Positions 1 through 8,522 of a stretch of DNA of 64,000 nucleotides are shown piece by piece. The stretch is from Lamprobacter modestohalophilus (GTDB lineage Bacteria > Pseudomonadota > Gammaproteobacteria > Chromatiales > Chromatiaceae), in the NCBI RefSeq assembly GCF_016583905.1, contig NZ_NRRY01000002.1, positions 62,001 to 126,000 on the forward strand. The letters are read 5' to 3'. The notes below the pieces were generated by a model that was not told where the DNA came from, made no database searches, and saw only the letters and a list, made by a program, of their open reading frames with translations. Positions within the stretch are counted from its first letter, which is position 1, and every line of letters starts with the position of its first letter. The position numbers were made by a program, and so were the translations under genes.

Positions 1-3000
1 ATCGTCAGCCGCACCCGCGTCGCCAGCGGCGATCTGGCTGTCGGCGCTGATCCAAGCGCGCTGGCGCAACTTGAGGCGCCAGTTGATTGGGGCGGCTATG
101 AGCTGCGAGTCGAAGGTGCTGCTGGCAACGCAGTCAATGCGGGCAATGCGGGCAATGCGGGCAGCAAAATGAACGAGCGCGGCGCGGGTCACGATGGCAA
201 CCAGCGCAGCAATCGCGACAGCCTGAACGCGGTTCGTGAGGGCCGAGCAGACGGCCCCTTGATCCCCGCGAGCTTCGGTTTCGAGGCCGGCTGGTACGTC
301 GCGCCCAAGGCCTTCGATACCCCTGACGTCCTCAAGGTCTCACTCGACAAGCCCGAGTATCGGATCGGCGAGCAGGCGCAGGTGCGGCTCGAGCCGCGCT
401 TCCCTGGGCTGGCGTTGGTGATGGTGATCGGCGGTGATGGGCTGGTCAGCATGCACCCGGCTGAGGTGCCGGAGGCCGGCACCAGCGTTGCGGTGCCAGT
501 GACCGCGGACTGGGGGCCGGGCGCCTATGTCACCGCGATCCTCTATCGCGGTATGGACCTGCAGGCGCGGCGCATGCCGCGGCGGGCGATCGGCCTGCAC
601 TGGGCCGGCGTCGATCCGCAACAGCGCCGCTTGGCGCTGGCCCTCGACGCACCGGAGCAAGCCCGTCCGCGCGAGCCGCTCAACCTTAGCGTTCAGATCG
701 AGAATCTGGCGCCGGACGAAGCCGCCTTTGCAACCCTCGCCGCGGTCGATGTCGGCATCCTCAACCTGACTCGCTTCAAGTCCTGGTCGCCAACCCAGTG
801 GTATTTTGGCCAGCGTCGCCTGGGTGCTGAGCTGCGCGATCTCTACGGACAGCTCATCGATCGGATGCAGGGCGAGCCGGGGCGGCTGCGCACTGGCAGC
901 GGTGCCGGCCAGCTGATGTCGTTCGAGGGGCCACCGCCGAGCGAGGCACTGGTCGCCTTCCAGACCGAGCCGCTGCGGCTGAGCGCCGATGGGCGAGCCG
1001 AGGCGAGCTTCGATCTGCCCGACTTCAATGGCCAGGTGCGGCTGATGGCCATGGCCTGGTCCGCCACCGGCATCGGCCAGGCCGCTGCCGATGTGCTGGT
1101 GCGTGATCCGATCGTCGTCAGTGCCGCGATGCCACGTTTCCTCGCGCCTGGTGACCGTTCGCGCATCCTGCTCGAACTGGCCCATGTCGAGGGTCCAGCG
1201 GGGCCGATCGAGGTCTCGCTGACCAGCAATGGCAACGCGCTGCGGGTCGAGAACGACGGCACGCCGATGCTGCTCGAGATCCCCGAGCAGGGTCGCGCCC
1301 AACTCGCCTTTACGCTTGAGGCGCTCAGCGAAGTCCCGGCCCCGAGCGACAACGAGCTCCTGATCCGCTTGGTCACCCCAACTGGTGAAGAGCTGACGAA
1401 GCAGCTGCTGCTTGGCGTCCGCAACCTCGAGCCCGCGGTTGCGCGCACTCAGTCCATCCTGCTTGAGCCCGGGGCGCCACCCTTCCAGCTACAGACCCTG
1501 TTGGCCGAAGACACTGGCCTGCTGCCCGGCAGCGCCTCCTGGTCGTTGTCGATCAGTGGTGCCGGCGCACTCGACGTACCGGGTCTGCTCTGGTCGCTGG
1601 ACCAATATCCGTTCGGCTGCGTCGAACAGCTCACCAGCCGCGCGCTGCCGTTGCTCTACCTGGATCAGATCGCCTCCAGCGCTGGCCTCACCGCAGACGG
1701 CGCTGCGCTCCAATCTGCGCTTAGACGCGATGCCGGCGCCAACGCTCGCCTGCCTGCTGACGCCGAAGGTGCCAGCGCCAGCGCCAGCGCCAGCGCCAGC
1801 CTGTCTACTGACGCCGGCGATGCCGATGCCAGCGCTCGCCTCCCTACTGACGTAGGCGCCGACGATGCCAGCGCTAGCCTGCCAGCTAACGCCGACGATG
1901 CCGGTGTGCCCGCCCGCATCCGCAAAGCGATCGCCGAGATCCTCGCCCATCAGTCCTCGACCGGAGGCTTTGGGCTCTGGCAGCCGGGTCCGGGCGACCT
2001 CTGGCTCGACGCCTATGTCACCGACTTCCTGACCCGTGCCCGCGAGCAGGGTTACCAGGTCCAGTCGACAGCCTTCAACAACGCACTCGACAACCTGAGC
2101 AACCAGCTCAGCTATGCCGCAGACTTCAAGGACGGCGGCGAAGGCATTGCCTACGCCCTCTCTGTGCTGGCCCGCAACGCCCGCATTCCAGTCGGCGATC
2201 TGCGCTACTACCTCGAGACCAAGCTCAATGCCTTCGCCACACCCATGGCGCGCGCCCAGCTTGGCGCCGCACTCGCGCTCTTCGGCGAGACCGAGCGCGC
2301 GGCCACCGCCCTGCGCTCGGCCCAGACGCTCTGGGAGCAGCAGCCCGCCAGCACAAGCTGGCGCGCCGATTTTGGCTCCCACCTGCGCGACGGCGCCGCC
2401 CTACTCAGCCTCGCCGCCGAGGTCGGCGGCAACGCCATCGACATCAGCGCCCTCGGCAGCCAGCTCGAGCGCGTCTGGGCCAACACCGACTACCCCAGCA
2501 CCCAAGACCAAGCCTGGATGCTGCTCGCCGCCCATGCCCTGATGGAGGGTGCAGCCAAACCTCGCCTCAGCGTCAACGGCCAGCCCCGGGATGGCGCCTT
2601 CTTCCGCCGCGGCCAGCTCACCGACCTGACTTCTGAGCCCGCCCAGGCGAACGATGCGGCGGCCGACGTCGGACTCGCTCTCGAGATCGTCAACGCCGTA
2701 CCCGCGCTCGCGATCGCCAACGCCGGCGATCGCCCACTCACCGCGATGTTGACCCGAAGCGGAATCCCCCTAGTACCAGCGCCAGCCGGCGGCAACGGCT
2801 ACAGCATCGAGCGCAGCTACTACGACCTCGACGGCCGCCGCCTCGACCCGGCCCAGTTCACGCAAGGCGATCGACTTGTCGCCCTGATCACTGTCAGCGC
2901 CGACCAACGCCGCGCCGCGCGCCTACTCATCAACGACCCACTGCCCGCCGGCTTCGAGATCGACAACCCCCACCTACTGCGCTCCGGTGCCATCGAAGGC

Positions 3001-3237
3001 CTACCCTGGCTCAACCTGGTGACAGAGCCGGCCCATGTCGCCTTTGGCAGCGACCGCTTCGTCGCCGCTGTCGACCGCCAGCGCAACGACCCCTCGAGCT
3101 TCCAGCTTGCCTATGTCCTTCGCGCCATCTCCCCAGGCCGTTTCGCGCATCCAGCCGCCCAAGTCGAAGCCATGTACCAACCCAGTTTCAGAGCCCGCAC
3201 CGCCTCAGGCATCCTGAGCATCACAGCCCCAGAATGA
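1..3237 (+). CDS. Alpha-2-macroglobulin family protein, 3' part
   Basis: The frame is open from base 1, so the gene starts outside the window; 1078 residues are visible. Bacterial alpha-2-macroglobulins are periplasmic, usually lipid-anchored protease traps that bind attacking proteases through an internal thioester. The thioester motif is present as GCVEQ (bases 1615-1629, visible residue about 540), in the usual context before a helical thioester domain, and the C-terminal part is typical of the YfhM-like family. Two low-complexity stretches stand out: Asn-Ala-Gly repeats at about bases 130-165 and an Ala/Ser/Asp-rich insertion at about 1735-1910 just after the thioester. In enterobacteria the partner gene pbpC normally sits beside it; here the next gene downstream is lptF. 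Family is confident; the N-terminal domains cannot be seen. Confidence 0.9.
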   Translation: MVSRTRVASGDLAVGADPSALAQLEAPVDWGGYELRVEGAAGNAVNAGNAGNAGSKMNERGAGHDGNQRSNRDSLNAVREGRADGPLIPASFGFEAGWYVAPKAFDTPDVLKVSLDKPEYRIGEQAQVRLEPRFPGLALVMVIGGDGLVSMHPAEVPEAGTSVAVPVTADWGPGAYVTAILYRGMDLQARRMPRRAIGLHWAGVDPQQRRLALALDAPEQARPREPLNLSVQIENLAPDEAAFATLAAVDVGILNLTRFKSWSPTQWYFGQRRLGAELRDLYGQLIDRMQGEPGRLRTGSGAGQLMSFEGPPPSEALVAFQTEPLRLSADGRAEASFDLPDFNGQVRLMAMAWSATGIGQAAADVLVRDPIVVSAAMPRFLAPGDRSRILLELAHVEGPAGPIEVSLTSNGNALRVENDGTPMLLEIPEQGRAQLAFTLEALSEVPAPSDNELLIRLVTPTGEELTKQLLLGVRNLEPAVARTQSILLEPGAPPFQLQTLLAEDTGLLPGSASWSLSISGAGALDVPGLLWSLDQYPFGCVEQLTSRALPLLYLDQIASSAGLTADGAALQSALRRDAGANARLPADAEGASASASASASLSTDAGDADASARLPTDVGADDASASLPANADDAGVPARIRKAIAEILAHQSSTGGFGLWQPGPGDLWLDAYVTDFLTRAREQGYQVQSTAFNNALDNLSNQLSYAADFKDGGEGIAYALSVLARNARIPVGDLRYYLETKLNAFATPMARAQLGAALALFGETERAATALRSAQTLWEQQPASTSWRADFGSHLRDGAALLSLAAEVGGNAIDISALGSQLERVWANTDYPSTQDQAWMLLAAHALMEGAAKPRLSVNGQPRDGAFFRRGQLTDLTSEPAQANDAAADVGLALEIVNAVPALAIANAGDRPLTAMLTRSGIPLVPAPAGGNGYSIERSYYDLDGRRLDPAQFTQGDRLVALITVSADQRRAARLLINDPLPAGFEIDNPHLLRSGAIEGLPWLNLVTEPAHVAFGSDRFVAAVDRQRNDPSSFQLAYVLRAISPGRFAHPAAQVEAMYQPSFRARTASGILSITAPE

Positions 3238-3270
3238 ACCAAGCCGGCTGCCAACACCGACAAGGCAGGC

Positions 3271-3402
3271 TAGCCAAAGCCGGGCGCAAGGAGCCATCTC
3301 GGCTAGCCAGAGCCGGGCGCAAGGAGCCACTTCGGCTAGTCGGAGCCGAGCGCAAGGAGTCATCTCGGCTACCCCGACCCGAGCGCAAGGAGCCACCGAG
3401 AG
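3271..3402. repeat. Four 33-bp tandem repeats
   Basis: Four imperfect copies of a 33-bp unit with the core AGCGCAAGGAG or GGGCGCAAGGAG follow the alpha-2-macroglobulin stop. A 155-codon open frame runs through them only because 33 is a multiple of three; its product is a low-complexity basic repeat and is not taken as a gene. Confidence 0.85.
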
Positions 3403-3403
3403 A

Positions 3404-3519
3404 GGGCGCCGGGGTCGGGTGGTGCCGCTCGGGGGTGTGCGCCGCAAGGATGCGGCGCTCAAGCCTACAAGGATGTATTCACGGCGTCCCCCGAGCGGCA
3501 CCACCCGACCCCGGTGCCC
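3404..3519. repeat. Large nested hairpin element
   Basis: A perfect 27-bp inverted repeat (3409-3435 with 3488-3514) encloses a second perfect 8-bp hairpin, GCGCCGCA/TGCGGCGC, at 3439-3458. With one G-U pair the outer stem extends to 3404-3519. The nested design resembles a dispersed REP/MITE-like element or a structured RNA rather than a simple terminator; there is no U-run. It sits between the alpha-2-macroglobulin gene and lptF. Confidence 0.75.
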
Positions 3520-3694
3520 GGGCAGCCACGCAAGCGCCTGATACAACCAACAGCAGAGCCGTAACAACCGCCAAGCAGCCTCCAACCGCTCAAGGGTTAC
3601 CGATCGCCTCATACCAGCGAACACTCGGACCCGCCGCCCGTTCAGCCACGCAAGCGTTAACCAGAATCGCCAGCATTTCCGCCAAATCGACATC

Positions 3695-4792
3695 GTGCTA
3701 AGCGTCGCCGACCGCTACCTCCTCACCGAGATCACCAAGGTCTTCTCGGCCATCATCCTGACCCTACTCATGGTCATGGTCAGCATCCTCCTACTGCGGA
3801 CCCTCGAAGACGTTAATCTCGGCGCCCTCAGCAACAACGCCGTGCTGCACTACCTGGGCCTACAGATACTGCGCGACACCGCCAGCCTGTTGCCACCAGC
3901 CTTCTTCATCGCCGCACTCGTCACCCTCGGTCGGCTCGCGCGCGACAGCGAACTCATCGCCTTTGGCGCCTGCGGCTTCGGACCGCTCAGACTCTACCGG
4001 GCATTCCTGCTGTTCGCACTCCCGCTCTCCGTCGTAACCGGCTGGTTCGCCCTGATTGGCCAACCCTACGCCTCACTGCAACTGCAAATCATCGAAGATG
4101 CCAAGAGCGAGCCCTCTACCCAGGTCGCAGGTCTGCGCGCCGGGCGCTTCTATCTGCAAGAAGAGGGCAACATCACCTTCTATGCCGCGCGCATTGACGA
4201 TCAGAATCGCTTTAAAGACGTCTTCATTCAGGACCGACGCGCTGAAAAGCCGCGCCTGGTGCTCAGCAACCGCGGTAGCTATCAGCGTGACGCCAACACC
4301 GGCGAGCAGCGTATCGTCCTCGAAGAAGGCCGGCGCTACGATGGCATCCCCGGCACTGCCAACTATGACTTCGCCGAGTTCGATCGTTACACCTATTTTC
4401 TCGAGCCAGAGGCTGAGGTCGATGTTGAGAGACGCCGACGCGCCGCGCTTCCGACACGCGATCTGATCGGCTCTGATTCCTTGCTGGATCGGGCCGAGCT
4501 GGGCCACAGGCTCTCAGCGCCCGTGGCCATCTACGTGCTCGCGCTACTGGCGATCCCACTCACCACCCTGTCGCCACGACAACGCGGCACTGGCCGGCTG
4601 CTGCTCGCCTTCTTGACCTACTTCGCGTTCTTCAATCTGCAGCGTCTGGCCGAAAACTGGCTCGAGACCGGCGTCACCCCGGCCTGGATGGGTGTGCTCT
4701 GGTATCAGGCTGCCGTTCTATTGATGGTCTACTTGAGCCTGGCGCCCGGATCGTTTTGGCTGCAACAGATCCGAGACAAGATCCGAGGCTAG
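3695..4792 (+). CDS. lptF: LPS export permease LptF (YjgP/YjgQ family)
   Basis: Inner-membrane subunit of the LptB2FG ABC transporter that extracts lipopolysaccharide and drives it to the outer membrane. The 365-residue length is normal. Three hydrophobic segments lie in the N-terminal third, a periplasmic beta-rich domain in the middle (about residues 125-265), and three hydrophobic segments near the C-terminus. The start is a GTG immediately before the first conserved helix (VADRYLL). lptG, its usual neighbour, is not in the window. Its stop overlaps by a few bases the stop of the convergent gene downstream. LptF rather than LptG is judged from the N-terminus and the missing partner. Confidence 0.85.
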   Translation: MLSVADRYLLTEITKVFSAIILTLLMVMVSILLLRTLEDVNLGALSNNAVLHYLGLQILRDTASLLPPAFFIAALVTLGRLARDSELIAFGACGFGPLRLYRAFLLFALPLSVVTGWFALIGQPYASLQLQIIEDAKSEPSTQVAGLRAGRFYLQEEGNITFYAARIDDQNRFKDVFIQDRRAEKPRLVLSNRGSYQRDANTGEQRIVLEEGRRYDGIPGTANYDFAEFDRYTYFLEPEAEVDVERRRRAALPTRDLIGSDSLLDRAELGHRLSAPVAIYVLALLAIPLTTLSPRQRGTGRLLLAFLTYFAFFNLQRLAENWLETGVTPAWMGVLWYQAAVLLMVYLSLAPGSFWLQQIRDKIRG

Positions 4793-5316
4793 TCTGCGCA
4801 ATGCCCTCGAGCGCTGTTCGGCATCGCCGCGTGGCGCTGGTTCTGCTCCGGCGATACTCGGTAACGTGCGATACGCTCGCGCAAGGCTTGATCACTGAGC
4901 GGTTCTTGGCGAGCCTCCCACCGTTGCTCGATGTCCTGTGACCTCGGCGTCTGCGTTGATGAGTCCTGCGATGCATCCTTTGCTGAGCCCTCTAGATCGG
5001 GCAGGGCATGACTCTGGAGCAATCGCTCCGGTTTCTCGGGGGGCGAGACATCCTGAAGGTTATCGTGAAACAAGTGCTTCATTGCTCTGTGTGGCGACGC
5101 GCTAGGCATCTGAGCAAGATGACGCACGACGGCGAGCAGCCCAGGCCCCGGTCTCGCAAGCTGATGCGCCGTTTCTGCGGCGTTGGCCGTGGCCGCGCTA
5201 GGGCAGGCCGTCTGGTGGACACCGGCGACGCCGGTCGACGTCAGTACAACGCTAGCTGCGGCGACAGCCCATAGGGCTTCGCGCAGGCGCTGGGTCGCGA
5301 TCTTGGTTGCGGACAC
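4789..5316 (-). CDS. Small exported hypothetical protein
   Basis: Product of 175 residues from a GTG at 5316, chosen because AGGAGA lies 7-8 bases upstream. The N-terminus has basic residues followed by a hydrophobic stretch (ALWAVAAASVVLTSTGVAG), so a signal peptide or membrane anchor is likely. The rest is polar and Gln/Arg/Ser-rich with no motif I recognise. Convergent with lptF, the stop codons overlapping in CTAG. It could be a lineage-specific periplasmic protein; function unknown. Confidence 0.5.
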   Translation of the reverse strand: MSATKIATQRLREALWAVAAASVVLTSTGVAGVHQTACPSAATANAAETAHQLARPGPGLLAVVRHLAQMPSASPHRAMKHLFHDNLQDVSPPEKPERLLQSHALPDLEGSAKDASQDSSTQTPRSQDIEQRWEARQEPLSDQALRERIARYRVSPEQNQRHAAMPNSARGHCAD

Positions 5317-5587
5317 TGTGCGTCTCCTGTGGCGGTGGGGAAGTGGTGGCGGGCCCGACATCGGTACATCGGTGCGTCGGGGCGTTGTCGAGATATGCCT
5401 GAACAAAACTTGGTCGAAGGCCGCAGCGGCACCATATCCTCAGTCCGTAGACAGTGCCTATTAGAATCGCCAACCGATGACTCATGTCGAAGCTGTGGGA
5501 TTTTGACCAAGGTTTGAAATGAAATTAGGCGTTACCGATGCTGCTGTCAATGGTAAATTTCAGATTTTACATAGACAAAACCTTTTC

Positions 5588-5605
5588 AAAGGAGGTGTGG
5601 CCTTG
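5588..5605 (+). promoter_or_regulatory. Strong ribosome-binding site deciding a TTG start
   Basis: AAAGGAGGTG (5588-5597) is a near-perfect anti-16S match 6 bases before a TTG at 5603. It argues against the upstream in-frame ATG at 5519, whose extra 28 codons are AT-rich and not protein-like. Confidence 0.7.
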
Positions 5606-6589
5606 ACAGAGCCCGAGCATTCGTTTGCCGCTCAGACCTATCGGATTGGCGCAGTCGCGCGCCTGACAGGTATTCCACCCGATACCTTGCGTGTCTGGGA
5701 GCGGCGTTATGCGGTGGTGGAGCCGATCCGATCTGAAGCGGGCACTCGCCTGTATTCGGCGGAAGACGTAGGCCGCTTGACGCTGATAAAGCGGCTGGTC
5801 GACAACGGCGACGCGATCAGCCATGTCGCGCCGCTCACGCTGCCGCAGCTACACGAACGCTCGCGCGGTCTCAGTTTGGCCCCAACCGTCGAGGGTGACC
5901 TGCCACCCTGTCGGGTTGCGGTGTTGGGGCCCACGCTGCCGACCTTGTTGGCCCGAGATAGCGAGCGCGCAGCCGTGTTCGAAGACGGTGTCGAGCTGGT
6001 GGGCGCGTTCGAAGACGAGCATCGCTTTCGGCGTGCCGCTGCCGACCTGAAGATCGATCTGCTGGTGCTCGAGCGCCCGACCATCCAGCTCGACCGCATC
6101 GCACAGATTACCGATCTACTCACCGAGTCTGGTGCAACCCAGGGACTCGTCGTCTATGGCTTCGCGCCGCGTTCCGCGGTGGAGCGGCTCGAGGCGCAGC
6201 GCATCGTCGCCAAGCGTGCGCCGGTCGATGCGGCCGAGCTCGTGCGCTGGTGTGCAGCATTGCATGGTAGCGATAAGTTTCCTTCGCCTGAGGCGATCCT
6301 CGAAGGCGTTGACCTAGCGTCGCCGATTCCTCGTCGGCTCTACGACAATACGAGCTTGGCGCGCATTGCCACCGCCTCGCCAACGGTGCGTTGCGAGTGC
6401 CCCCACCATTTGGTCCAGCTGGTCTCGAGCTTGGTCGCCTTTGAGCAGTACAGTCGCGAGTGCGAGAACCGCAATGCCGACGATGCCGCCCTGCACGCAT
6501 TCCTCCATGCGGCAACCGCGCGCGCCCGGGCGACAATGGAGGCGGCATTGGCGCGGGTGGTCGAGGCAGAGGGGATCGATATCAGATGA
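5603..6589 (+). CDS. MerR-family regulator with degenerate B12-binding-like domain
   Basis: From the TTG start the protein has 328 residues. Residues about 13-80 are a MerR winged helix-turn-helix (YRIGAVARLTGIPPDTLRVW, then RLYS and the second helix pair). A Rossmann-like region follows (about 100-215), placed like the cobalamin-binding domain of CarH/LitR-type regulators, but the DxHxxG motif that supplies the cobalt ligand is not visible. The C-terminal helical region carries a Cys/His motif, CECPHHL (about residue 264). It stands alone in front of hisHF. DNA binding is likely; ligand and targets are unknown. Confidence 0.8.
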   Translation: MTEPEHSFAAQTYRIGAVARLTGIPPDTLRVWERRYAVVEPIRSEAGTRLYSAEDVGRLTLIKRLVDNGDAISHVAPLTLPQLHERSRGLSLAPTVEGDLPPCRVAVLGPTLPTLLARDSERAAVFEDGVELVGAFEDEHRFRRAAADLKIDLLVLERPTIQLDRIAQITDLLTESGATQGLVVYGFAPRSAVERLEAQRIVAKRAPVDAAELVRWCAALHGSDKFPSPEAILEGVDLASPIPRRLYDNTSLARIATASPTVRCECPHHLVQLVSSLVAFEQYSRECENRNADDAALHAFLHAATARARATMEAALARVVEAEGIDIR

Positions 6590-6645
6590 GGCCCGCCTGC
6601 TGCTAAACTTCGCCTTCGAATGATCGGCTTGGCTGTCTAATCCTC

Positions 6646-8334
6646 ATGATCTCGCTCCTCGACTATGGTGCCGGCAATGTGCGCAGTCTGCGCAATGCGA
6701 TTTCGAAGCTCGGTTTCGAGCTGACCGATATCCGTCGACCGGACGACATCCTCAACGCTGAATATCTGATCTTTCCCGGCGTCGGGGCCTTCGGGGCAGC
6801 CATGCAGCGGCTCAATGCCCTGGGCTACACCGAGCCGTTGCAGGAATACCTCGCTGCGGATCGGCCCTTTCTCGGCATCTGCATCGGGCTGCAGAGCCTG
6901 TTCGAAGGCAGCGAAGAGTCTCCCGGTATCCCTGGGCTAGGCGTTATCCCGGGTGTTGTGCGGCGGTTCTCTGAGCGCCGACTCGCGGTACCGCACATGG
7001 GCTGGAATGGCCTGCGGCTGCAGCGCGACAGTGCCTTGCTGTCGGGCCTAGAGCAGCAGCGCTTCTATTTCGTGCATTCTTATCATGCGGAAGCGAACGC
7101 CGAGAATGCCCGCTGGGTCTTGGCTGAGACCGACTATGGTGGCGCCTTCGTCAGTGCGGTCCAGCGTGGTCGGGTTGCGGCGGTGCAATTCCACCCGGAG
7201 AAGAGCGGCCAGGCTGGGCTCGAGGTATTGGGGCGGTTCTTGGGTGGCGCGCTTGATCAGCCGTCACTGGCCGCTGCGGCAGGGCCGCCAACGCAGGTCG
7301 CCGCCGGCTCCGAGGATCGGCGGCCGTCGTTTGGCGGGAAAGGTGGCGAGCAAGACGGTGAGCAAGACGGCGAGCAAGACGGCGCCTTACCGACCCAGCT
7401 CACGAAGCGTGTCATTGCGTGTCTGGACGTGCGCAGTAATGACGCCGGAGATCTGGTGGTGACGAAGGGCGATCAGTACGACGTCCGCGAGTCCGGTGGC
7501 GAGGTGCGTAACCTCGGTAAGCCGGTCGAGCTGGCTCAGCGCTACTACGAGGAGGGCGCCGACGAGATCACCTTCCTCAACATCACGGCCTTTCGCGACT
7601 TTCCACTCGCCGATCAACCGATGCTCGAGGTCTTGCGGCGAACCTCCGAGAACGTCTTCGTCCCCCTGACCATTGGCGGTGGCATCCGCGCCTTCACCGA
7701 TGCTGATGGCCATGTCTACAGTGCGCTCGATGTGGCCGGTGAGTATTTTCGCTCCGGCGCGGACAAGATCTCGATTGGCTCCGATGCGGTCGAAACGGTC
7801 GAGACCGTCCGCGCACGGGGTGGCGGCGACGGCAGCAGCGCGATCGAGGAGATCGCTCGGGTGTATGGCAATCAAGCCGTGGTGATCTCGGTCGACCCTC
7901 GGCGCGTCTATGTGCCGTCGCCAGAGGCGACCGAGCGAACCGTCATCGAGACCGCGATTCCGGGGCCGAACGGCGAGCGCTACTGCTGGTTCCAGTGCAC
8001 GGTCAAGGGCGGGCGTGAGGGTCGGGATGTGGACGCGGTGGAGCTGGCACGTGTTTGTGAGCAGCTCGGCGCCGGCGAGATCCTGCTCAACTCGATCGAT
8101 CGCGACGGCACCGGCAGCGGCTTCGATTTGGAACTCATCGAAGCGGTGCGCTCCGCAGTGAGCATCCCGGTGATCGCCTCGAGCGGCGCCGGTCGGCCGG
8201 AGCATTTCTCTGAGGTGTTTGAGCGCACCGGTGCTGAGGCGGCGCTTGCTGCCGGGATCTTCCACCGCCGCGAGGTGCCAATTGCAGCGGTCAAGGCGCA
8301 GCTGAGTGCTGATGGCATTCCGGTTCGAGACTAG
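6646..8334 (+). CDS. hisHF: Bifunctional imidazole glycerol phosphate synthase HisHF
   Basis: One 562-residue chain combines the glutaminase HisH (residues 1-about 203) and the cyclase HisF (about 254-562), which turn PRFAR plus glutamine into IGP and AICAR in histidine synthesis. The HisH triad is visible: Cys79 in GICIGLQS, His183 and Glu185 in FHPEKS. The HisF half has the catalytic Asp residues in ACLDV and ISVDPRR. It carries long insertions (NDAGDLVVTKGDQYDVRE, the region after TIGGGIRAF, and PGPNGERYCWFQCT) that match the eukaryotic HIS7 type, not the roughly 250-residue bacterial HisF. The linker contains three GEQD repeats. No other his gene lies nearby. Confidence 0.93.
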   Translation: MISLLDYGAGNVRSLRNAISKLGFELTDIRRPDDILNAEYLIFPGVGAFGAAMQRLNALGYTEPLQEYLAADRPFLGICIGLQSLFEGSEESPGIPGLGVIPGVVRRFSERRLAVPHMGWNGLRLQRDSALLSGLEQQRFYFVHSYHAEANAENARWVLAETDYGGAFVSAVQRGRVAAVQFHPEKSGQAGLEVLGRFLGGALDQPSLAAAAGPPTQVAAGSEDRRPSFGGKGGEQDGEQDGEQDGALPTQLTKRVIACLDVRSNDAGDLVVTKGDQYDVRESGGEVRNLGKPVELAQRYYEEGADEITFLNITAFRDFPLADQPMLEVLRRTSENVFVPLTIGGGIRAFTDADGHVYSALDVAGEYFRSGADKISIGSDAVETVETVRARGGGDGSSAIEEIARVYGNQAVVISVDPRRVYVPSPEATERTVIETAIPGPNGERYCWFQCTVKGGREGRDVDAVELARVCEQLGAGEILLNSIDRDGTGSGFDLELIEAVRSAVSIPVIASSGAGRPEHFSEVFERTGAEAALAAGIFHRREVPIAAVKAQLSADGIPVRD

Positions 8335-8378
8335 GGACTGTGCACTGGCCGGCATCTGGGCTTGGGCATGATCCTGAG

Positions 8379-8475
<97 letters not shown>

Positions 8476-8522
8476 AGGGCCTTGAGCCTGGGCAGTGTCC
8501 TAGGCGGTTGGCGCCCGCAGAC

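Noticed and set aside
340-1302. Long antisense frame in the A2M gene (and similar ones at 7387-8355, 15395-16639, 44164-45309)
   Set aside because: GC-rich codon bias of the true gene leaves the opposite strand open; no recognisable domain in the products.
3234-3701. 155-codon plus-strand frame overlapping the A2M stop
   Set aside because: It runs through 33-bp repeats and the large hairpin; the product is low-complexity and its end overlaps lptF.
5519-5602. ATG 5519 as start of the MerR-type gene
   Set aside because: The extra codons are AT-rich and the strong ribosome site lies after them, right before TTG 5603.
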